From contig DAIDKY010000026.1 in the NCBI GenBank assembly GCA_027449805.1, positions 1 to 11,068 on the forward strand: a DNA stretch of 11,068 nt, in the 5' to 3' direction. Position 1 is the stretch's first letter. The number at the start of each line of letters is the position of its first letter. Positions 7,671 to 11,068 of the stretch are shown here, piece by piece. The notes beneath the pieces were generated by a model. It was not told where the DNA came from. It saw only the letters and a program-made list of their open reading frames with translations, and made no database searches. The DNA is from a bacterium. GTDB taxonomy: Bacteria > Patescibacteriota > Saccharimonadia > UBA4664. The position numbers and the translations under genes were made by a program.

Positions 7671-7699
7671 AGTTTACCAGCGCGGGGAGGCGGCAACAA
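7671..7699 (-). promoter_or_regulatory. Candidate mreB promoter
   Basis: Minus strand: -35 TTGTTG (7699-7694), 17-bp spacer, -10 TAAACT (7676-7671), then eight bases to the ATG. The bases between -10 and ATG resemble those before lysS (ACTAGAA then four bases then ATG in both). The -35 is weak, and a start site farther upstream inside the AT-rich palindrome cannot be excluded. Confidence 0.35.
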
Positions 7700-7732
7700 G
7701 GTGGGTTCCGACCCAGAATAGACACTTGTTCC
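7692..7732 (-). promoter_or_regulatory. Stem-loop upstream of mreB
   Basis: An outer arm pair, GG-c-AACAAG (7692-7700) with CTTGTTCC (7725-7732), encloses an inner hairpin TGGGT-TCCG-ACCCA (7702-7715). It would be a leader structure if transcription starts in the palindrome upstream, or a DNA site overlapping the -35 if the nearer promoter is used. No T-tract follows, so it is not a terminator. Confidence 0.4.
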
Positions 7733-7737
7733 GGGGA

Positions 7738-7780
7738 TCCATAACTATATTGCATAAAATTTATGTAACATAGTTATGGA
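7738..7780. promoter_or_regulatory. 43-bp near-perfect palindrome (operator-like)
   Basis: Two 21-bp arms around base 7759 pair at 19 of 21 positions; the exceptions are 7749/7769 and 7752/7766. The outer 11 bp, TCCATAACTAT, are perfect. It is AT-rich within a GC-rich surround and ends one base before the -35 of the plus-strand gene at 7847. On the minus strand it contains a TATAGT hexamer. The placement between divergent genes suggests a binding site for a dimeric regulator. Confidence 0.75.
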
Positions 7781-7781
7781 C

Positions 7782-7810
7782 TTGGCATAAGTGCTTACAG
7801 GGTGGATAAT
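7782..7810 (+). promoter_or_regulatory. Promoter of the 118-aa gene
   Basis: -35 TTGGCA (7782-7787), 17-bp spacer, -10 GATAAT (7805-7810). Transcription would start near 7817, giving a leader of about 30 nt with a good SD. Confidence 0.7.
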
Positions 7811-7817
7811 TTATCCA
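7803..7817. promoter_or_regulatory. 15-bp perfect dyad over the -10
   Basis: TGGATAA-T-TTATCCA, perfectly symmetric around 7810. It covers the -10 hexamer and the expected transcription start of the gene at 7847, a location where a bound protein would block RNA polymerase. Confidence 0.55.
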
Positions 7818-7846
7818 TAGTACCCCGACAACCCAGAGGAGCCGAG

Positions 7847-8203
7847 ATGACCATCGCAACGAGTCTCGAGTGTGACGTAGAGTTGCCGAGTCAGCTGGTA
7901 GTAGCCATCGAGCAGATGGTTGCCAACACCGGTGGACGCATCATCATCGTCGATGATTCCTCAAGGCTCTCGTTCAAAGCCGGATCGGAGCCGACCATAA
8001 AGGTCGGTCTGTGGTACAACGCCAGTGAGATCGCCGACGCCATCCTCAAGCTTGCTCCCGACAGCATCGACTGCACACCGCGGAGGATTCGCAGTTTCGC
8101 TCTCGCAGCCCAAACCGCCGACGTCATTGTCGCGACTTACGACAACCTCGGCGATGACGGCCGCATCATGATCGACGTCCTCCCCGCTACCTGGCGACGG
8201 TAG
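7847..8203 (+). CDS. Hypothetical protein, 118 aa
   Basis: I do not recognise this family. It is the only gene on the plus strand. ATG 7847 is chosen because AGAGGAG (7835-7841) sits 5 nt upstream; a GTG at 7802 in the same frame overlaps the promoter and is rejected. The product is soluble, without signal peptide or membrane segment, and acidic through most of its length with a basic C-terminal TWRR. Alternation of hydrophobic stretches (LVVAIEQMV, RIIIVDD, IKVGLWYN, EIADAILKLA, DVIVATYDN, RIMIDVLP) suggests a compact alpha/beta fold. No catalytic motif is obvious. The gene is a self-contained unit with promoter, operator-like dyads and terminator, placed between mreB (divergent) and metK (convergent, stops 19 bp apart). 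Confidence 0.75.
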   Translation: MTIATSLECDVELPSQLVVAIEQMVANTGGRIIIVDDSSRLSFKAGSEPTIKVGLWYNASEIADAILKLAPDSIDCTPRRIRSFALAAQTADVIVATYDNLGDDGRIMIDVLPATWRR

Positions 8204-8206
8204 CCC

Positions 8207-8224
8207 AGCCCTTCGGGGCTTTTT
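8207..8224 (+). terminator. Rho-independent terminator of the 118-aa gene
   Basis: AGCCC-TTCG-GGGCT followed by T to 8224, beginning 4 bp after the TAG stop. Its T-tract overlaps the metK stop codon (8223-8225) on the other strand. On the minus strand the hairpin lacks a T-tract, so it should act mainly in the plus direction. Confidence 0.85.
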
Positions 8225-9179
8225 AATTATCCCAAGCGAAGCCGTTGCCAAAGTGCCCGTACTCGGCGGTACGAGCAAACTGCGGCTGTTTTAGATCTAA
8301 AAACTTCGTGATGCCGGCCGGAGTAAGATCATAGCCATCGACCTCATAGGACTTGCCGTCGGCAATAACTTCGGCGTGTACCGGTTCGTTGACACCGATA
8401 GCGTAAGCCAAGTGCACAAAGACTTCGTGCGCGCCGTGTTTGCGCAGGTAATCAACGGCGATCTTGCGCGCCATATAAGCAGCTGAGCGATCCACTTTTG
8501 TGGCGTCCTTGCCCGAGAAACAACCACCGCCAACCGGGATATGCGGCCCGTAGTTGTCGACAGCCAGCTTGCGCCCCGTTAAACCGGTATCGGCATCGAA
8601 GCCGCCGAGGGCCCACTCGCCCGCCGGATTGCCATGGATGATCACCTCCTCAAGCGTATCCTTGTCGCGCGCCCAATCCCGAATCGCCTGCTCCAACTCC
8701 GCTGTCTTAGAATTCTGAAAACTAGCTACCAGGGTCTCGATCTTTCCATCTTGTAACGTCACCTGCGTCTTGCCGTCGTAGGGCCAGGTCTTGTAGAGCG
8801 TTCGATTGAGATCGCGCGCCAGCCAGACTTCGAGCGGGATCAGATCCGGTGTGGCATCGGTGGCATAGCCAACCATAATCCCCTGATCACCCGCCCCGCC
8901 CGTATCGACGCCACTGGCAATCTCATGGCTCTGCTTGGTAACATGTACCGCAATCTTGGTCCCCTTTGGCACAAAACGCCTCGCAATCTGTTTAATGTCG
9001 ATATCGCCGTTTATAGACAGTTCGCCCGTAACCGTGAGATGCCCGTGCCCGCCGACGGTCTCGATAGCAACACGCACCTCGGGATCGACGCTTAACGCGG
9101 CATCGAGGATCGCGTCCGAGATCCGATCACATATTTTATCCGGGTGAAGCGGTGAGACTGATTCTGCTGATTTATACAA
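8223..9179 (-). CDS. metK: S-adenosylmethionine synthetase (short form)
   Basis: Makes S-adenosylmethionine from methionine and ATP, releasing phosphate and pyrophosphate. Conserved blocks are HPDKICDRISDAILDA (from residue 12), GAGDQG (95-100) followed by IMVGYA, and the P-loop-like GGGCFSGKDATKVDRSAAY (217-235). At 318 aa it is markedly shorter than the usual 380-400, with connecting regions trimmed rather than an end missing; core motifs remain. The usual GGGAFSGKD here has Cys at position 4. The start is TTG (9179-9177): the N-terminus aligns with other MetK proteins from that codon, and AAGGAG (9190-9185) lies 5 nt upstream. The SD is inside the terminator stem of a SAM-I riboswitch, so expression should fall when SAM is high. 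Confidence 0.93.
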   Translation of the reverse strand: MYKSAESVSPLHPDKICDRISDAILDAALSVDPEVRVAIETVGGHGHLTVTGELSINGDIDIKQIARRFVPKGTKIAVHVTKQSHEIASGVDTGGAGDQGIMVGYATDATPDLIPLEVWLARDLNRTLYKTWPYDGKTQVTLQDGKIETLVASFQNSKTAELEQAIRDWARDKDTLEEVIIHGNPAGEWALGGFDADTGLTGRKLAVDNYGPHIPVGGGCFSGKDATKVDRSAAYMARKIAVDYLRKHGAHEVFVHLAYAIGVNEPVHAEVIADGKSYEVDGYDLTPAGITKFLDLKQPQFARTAEYGHFGNGFAWDN

Positions 9180-9215
9180 AAAGACTCCTTTCTTCCATAC
9201 GGAAAAGGAGTCTTT
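9178..9215 (-). terminator. Riboswitch terminator hairpin that also holds the metK SD
   Basis: Minus strand: AAAGACTCC (9215-9207) pairs with GGAGTCTTT (9188-9180), with an inner TTCC/GGAA extension around a GTAT loop (9200-9197), then five T (9182-9178). The 3' arm contains AAGGAG (9190-9185), and the T-tract runs into the TTG start at 9179. Forming the hairpin would both terminate transcription and hide the SD. Confidence 0.85.
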
Positions 9216-9218
9216 ATA

Positions 9219-9311
9219 CTATCTTTCCCGTACGGGCTGGACGTAGCACCTTAGCCGAGGCCAGGTTGCTGACGGGTCACGGGGCCAGTACCCTCACCGT
9301 TCTCTTGATAG
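9219..9311 (-). ncRNA. SAM-I (S-box) riboswitch aptamer
   Basis: Reading 9311 to 9219: P1 CTATC pairs with GATAG (9223-9219); then comes the conserved AAGAGA, P2 (ACGG/CCGT) with a kink-turn-like GTGA, the loop segment TACTGGCCCC, GCAACC, a short P3 (TGGC-CTCG-GCTA), then AAGGTGCTA, TCCAGC and a short P4 (CCC-GTAC-GGG) followed by AAAGATAG. The CTGG of the P2 loop can pair with CCAG downstream, as in the known S-box pseudoknot. These conserved blocks occur in the right order directly before metK. P3 and P4 are minimal, making the aptamer only 93 nt. Confidence 0.93.
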
Positions 9312-9335
9312 GTTTAGTTGTTAACTTACGTTGGT

Positions 9336-9364
9336 AGTTTATCACATTTGGTTTCTGCTAGAAA
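9336..9364 (-). promoter_or_regulatory. Candidate metK/riboswitch promoter
   Basis: Minus strand: -35 TTTCTA (9364-9359, weak), 17-bp spacer, -10 TAAACT (9341-9336). The predicted start near 9329 is about 18 nt before the aptamer, a sensible place for a riboswitch leader. It lies just after the methyltransferase stop; no terminator separates them, so readthrough from that gene is also possible. Confidence 0.35.
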
Positions 9365-9375
9365 ACGCACTTGAG

Positions 9376-10620
9376 TTATAGCTGGACAGGTGATAGTGAT
9401 TCAACTTCTTCAAAGTCATCGGACGGCCTACCTTCGATCATTGCAATCGCAGCCATACCTATGTGATAACCGAGATTAACCGGAACTGCATTCCCGATCT
9501 GTTTGTACGCAGACGACACTGAGCCTTCGAATACCCAGTCATCTGGAAAAGTTTGAATTCGAGCATATTCGCGAACATTCAGTGGACGAGTTTCTTCGGG
9601 ATGACAACGCTCGGTCTGCTTCTGGGCAGGATTACACGTAAGGGTCAGGCTTGGCTCATCCCAAGCTAAACGTCGCGCCATTCCAGTCTTGCCGCCACCC
9701 ATATAGTAGCTGGTCATCATATACTCTTTCTGAATATCTTCGGGAAGGCTTCGCCAATACCCACCGGGCGGTACAAGTGACATAACTCTCTTCTTCTTCT
9801 CAGAATATTCTTGCCCCTCAGACTTTGGTTTATCGCCAATCGCTTCTTTGAGCGAAACGGTATAATCTTTTTCCTTAGGGAATAAAATTGGAGTCTTAAT
9901 ATCATTTCTTATTGCGAGAATTAATAGTCGCTCACGTTTTTGAGGTACATCTAAGTACTGTGACCGCATCACCTTGTATGCAACGCGATAACCTAACTGC
10001 TGTAAAGTCATTACCATTATCTGCAAAGTTTTGCCATCATCATGCGTGAACAAACCCTTAACATTCTCTCCGATTGCAATCTTCGGCTGCGCCTCTTTTA
10101 CTGCACGTGCAAACTCATGGAATAATGTACCTCGTGTATCGTCAAAACCAAGTTTTTTGCCTGCATAGCTGAATGCCTGGCAAGGAAACCCTCCCTCGAT
10201 GACATCGACCTTGCCACGGTATGGCGTGAAGTCTATCTTTGCTACGTCGCTCTCATCAATATTCCAACCTGGTCTATTTTTTCGTAGTGTGGCAGCAGCA
10301 TTCTTGTCGTACTCGTTCAAAAGTACATGGATTAGACCTGCGTTCTCCAGGCCAAGGGCTGTCCCGCCTGCGCCTGCAAAAAGGTCAATAGATGTATACG
10401 GACTAGGCTTTGCAGCTTTGAGAATTTTATAATTGTTATGGGATCCACCATTGCCCTGAACCTTATTGTGTATCCGTCTGATTTCATCAATATTAAACAA
10501 ACGATAGTTATTATTGGATCGAAGAGATTTAATTAATCCCTTCTTCTCCCATCGCCGGATAGTATCACTTGATACCCCTAATTCTTCGGCTGCTTCAGAG
10601 ATAACAAGTAAACTGCTCAT
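9376..10620 (-). CDS. DNA (cytosine-5) methyltransferase with MerR-like N-terminal HTH
   Basis: Type II modification enzyme transferring methyl from SAM to C5 of cytosine. Of 414 residues, 1-50 form a MerR-type winged helix-turn-helix (ISEAAEELGVSSDTIRRWEKKGLI, then NNNYRLFNIDEIRRI). The catalytic part has motif I SIDLFAGAGG (77-86), motif IV GGFPCQ (143-148, nucleophile C147), motif VI ENV (185-187), motif VIII QKRER (227-231) and motif X QIGNAVP (374-380). Residues about 235-345 are the target recognition region. Length and partner suggest the M.Eco47II/M.Sau96I type (GGNCC), by inference. The upstream endonuclease gene ends 44 bp before it. There is no SD at the ATG; a -10 lies 6 nt upstream. 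Codons are clearly AT-richer than in neighbours, suggesting horizontal acquisition. The N-terminal HTH may let it repress its own promoter. Confidence 0.93.
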   Translation of the reverse strand: MSSLLVISEAAEELGVSSDTIRRWEKKGLIKSLRSNNNYRLFNIDEIRRIHNKVQGNGGSHNNYKILKAAKPSPYTSIDLFAGAGGTALGLENAGLIHVLLNEYDKNAAATLRKNRPGWNIDESDVAKIDFTPYRGKVDVIEGGFPCQAFSYAGKKLGFDDTRGTLFHEFARAVKEAQPKIAIGENVKGLFTHDDGKTLQIMVMTLQQLGYRVAYKVMRSQYLDVPQKRERLLILAIRNDIKTPILFPKEKDYTVSLKEAIGDKPKSEGQEYSEKKKRVMSLVPPGGYWRSLPEDIQKEYMMTSYYMGGGKTGMARRLAWDEPSLTLTCNPAQKQTERCHPEETRPLNVREYARIQTFPDDWVFEGSVSSAYKQIGNAVPVNLGYHIGMAAIAMIEGRPSDDFEEVESLSPVQL

Positions 10621-10626
10621 GTTATC

Positions 10627-10654
10627 ATTTTACAGTAACCTTTACATTATGCAA
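10627..10654 (-). promoter_or_regulatory. Methyltransferase promoter (leaderless)
   Basis: Minus strand: -35 TTGCAT (10654-10649), 16-bp spacer, -10 TAAAAT (10632-10627), then six bases to the ATG at 10620. Transcription would begin at or beside the ATG. The -35 and most of the spacer lie inside a 29-bp palindrome. Confidence 0.5.
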
Positions 10655-10662
10655 GGGTTACT
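10634..10662. promoter_or_regulatory. 29-bp palindrome, candidate operator of the R-M system
   Basis: AGTAACCTTT (10634-10643) and AAGGGTTACT (10653-10662) are inverted around base 10648; 12 of 14 position pairs match, the exceptions being 10641/10655 and 10644/10652. It fills the gap between the endonuclease stop and the methyltransferase -10. Size and ACC/GGT arms resemble dyads bound by MerR-type regulators, and the downstream product has such an HTH. Confidence 0.6.
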
Positions 10663-10664
10663 AA

Positions 10665-11068
10665 TTAGTCTTGGTAAGCTGTGTGGAACAATGTTTCAAA
10701 TGACTTAGTTGTTTTTACTTTAGGAGTCTGTATATTCAGAATCTCGCTTATCACTTTGGGTAGGACTTCGTACAGCTGCTTCAATGCATTATCAACGCCC
10801 GTTACTAATGCATAGAAACTTGCACCATCGATCTTTCTAATATCATTGCGCATAGCCATGGTATGTTGGTTCGGTGACCACTCTTTATTGTATCGAGCGG
10901 ATGGCTTTGGAATGACAAAAACAACGTATGCCGTATAGCCTTTACAATCAAAGCGTAAGTGGCCTGCCAATTTTGTATAGACCGCCTCCATTGAGCTTGC
11001 GTTCATTGTATTATGCTTATTCTTGATTTCAGCAATGATTTTACGCTCGCTATTAATTGCATCGTAGC
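10665..11068 (-). CDS. Type II restriction endonuclease, C-terminal part, Eco47II/Sau96I-like
   Basis: The gene enters from the right edge; 133 residues plus a partial codon are visible, ending at TAA 10667-10665. The frame stays open beyond the internal Met at 11006, so that Met is not the start. The segment RKIIAEIKNKHNTMN matches the catalytic region of Eco47II-family enzymes, with E-x-K of a PD-(D/E)xK nuclease. YALVTGVDNALKQLYEVLPKV near the C-terminus resembles the same family as I recall it. Known members cut GGNCC. The partner methyltransferase follows 44 bp downstream in the same direction. Base use is AT-rich like the methyltransferase and unlike metK. The N-terminal part and promoter are outside, so it cannot be said whether the gene is intact. 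Confidence 0.75.
   Translation of the reverse strand, partial: YDAINSERKIIAEIKNKHNTMNASSMEAVYTKLAGHLRFDCKGYTAYVVFVIPKPSARYNKEWSPNQHTMAMRNDIRKIDGASFYALVTGVDNALKQLYEVLPKVISEILNIQTPKVKTTKSFETLFHTAYQD

Noticed and set aside
7692..7732. Terminator upstream of mreB
   Set aside because: The stem-loop has no T-tract on either strand and lies before, not after, a gene.
7802..7846. GTG start extending the 118-aa protein by 15 residues
   Set aside because: It overlaps the -10 and the expected transcription start; ATG 7847 has AGAGGAG at the right distance.
9312..9375. Terminator after the methyltransferase
   Set aside because: Only a weak GTTT/AAAC pairing near 9350-9366 is present, without a GC-rich stem or T-tract.
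10665..11006. Treating the endonuclease as a complete 113-aa protein from Met at 11006
   Set aside because: The frame continues open to the window edge and the upstream codons encode the conserved catalytic EIKNKHNT segment.

Overview
The window reads as a compact bacterial chromosome segment of housekeeping genes, nearly all on the minus strand, with a type II restriction-modification (R-M) system at the right edge. Stops are standard: TAA, TAG and TGA all end genes, and mreC ends with TGA. The mix of a class I (archaeal-type) lysyl-tRNA synthetase, an unusually short MetK (318 aa), densely packed genes and moderately high GC suggests a Patescibacteria/CPR lineage, perhaps Saccharibacteria-like. 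That placement is inference; nothing in the window settles the taxonomy.

Layout from left to right. (1) 1-735: N-terminal part of seryl-tRNA synthetase (serS), cut by the window edge, with its own strong promoter inside the end of lysS. (2) 759-2342: class I lysyl-tRNA synthetase, whose promoter is built from a heptanucleotide tandem repeat. (3) 2343-2591: non-coding; holds that promoter, a diverged 32-bp direct repeat pair spaced 70 bp apart, and the greA terminator. (4) 2592-3056: greA, with an intrinsic terminator in its leader. (5) 3247-7662: cell-shape operon mreB-mreC-mreD-mrdA(PBP2), read right to left with neighbouring genes overlapping or 0-1 bp apart. (6) 7663-7846: divergent control region with a 43-bp near-perfect palindrome, a good sigma70-type promoter and a 15-bp dyad over its -10. 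(7) 7847-8203: the only plus-strand gene, an unrecognised 118-aa protein with its own promoter, Shine-Dalgarno (SD) sequence and terminator. (8) 8223-9311: metK under a SAM-I (S-box) riboswitch. (9) 9376-11068: an AT-richer R-M module, a C5 cytosine methyltransferase with a MerR-like N-terminal helix-turn-helix and, upstream of it, the C-terminal part of an Eco47II/Sau96I-like endonuclease.

How the parts work together. MreB, MreC, MreD and PBP2 are the core of the elongasome that directs lateral wall synthesis. SerRS, LysRS and GreA serve translation and transcription. MetK makes S-adenosylmethionine, and its riboswitch should shut it off when SAM is plentiful; the adjacent C5 methyltransferase uses the same SAM.

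The most notable non-coding observations are: a very compact SAM-I riboswitch whose terminator hairpin contains the metK SD and abuts a TTG start; a recurring arrangement in which -10 hexamers sit only 6-8 nt before ATG starts that lack an SD (serS, lysS, mreB, the methyltransferase), implying leaderless mRNAs; and several strong dyads that look like operators. No CRISPR array, tRNA, rRNA or insertion sequence was seen.
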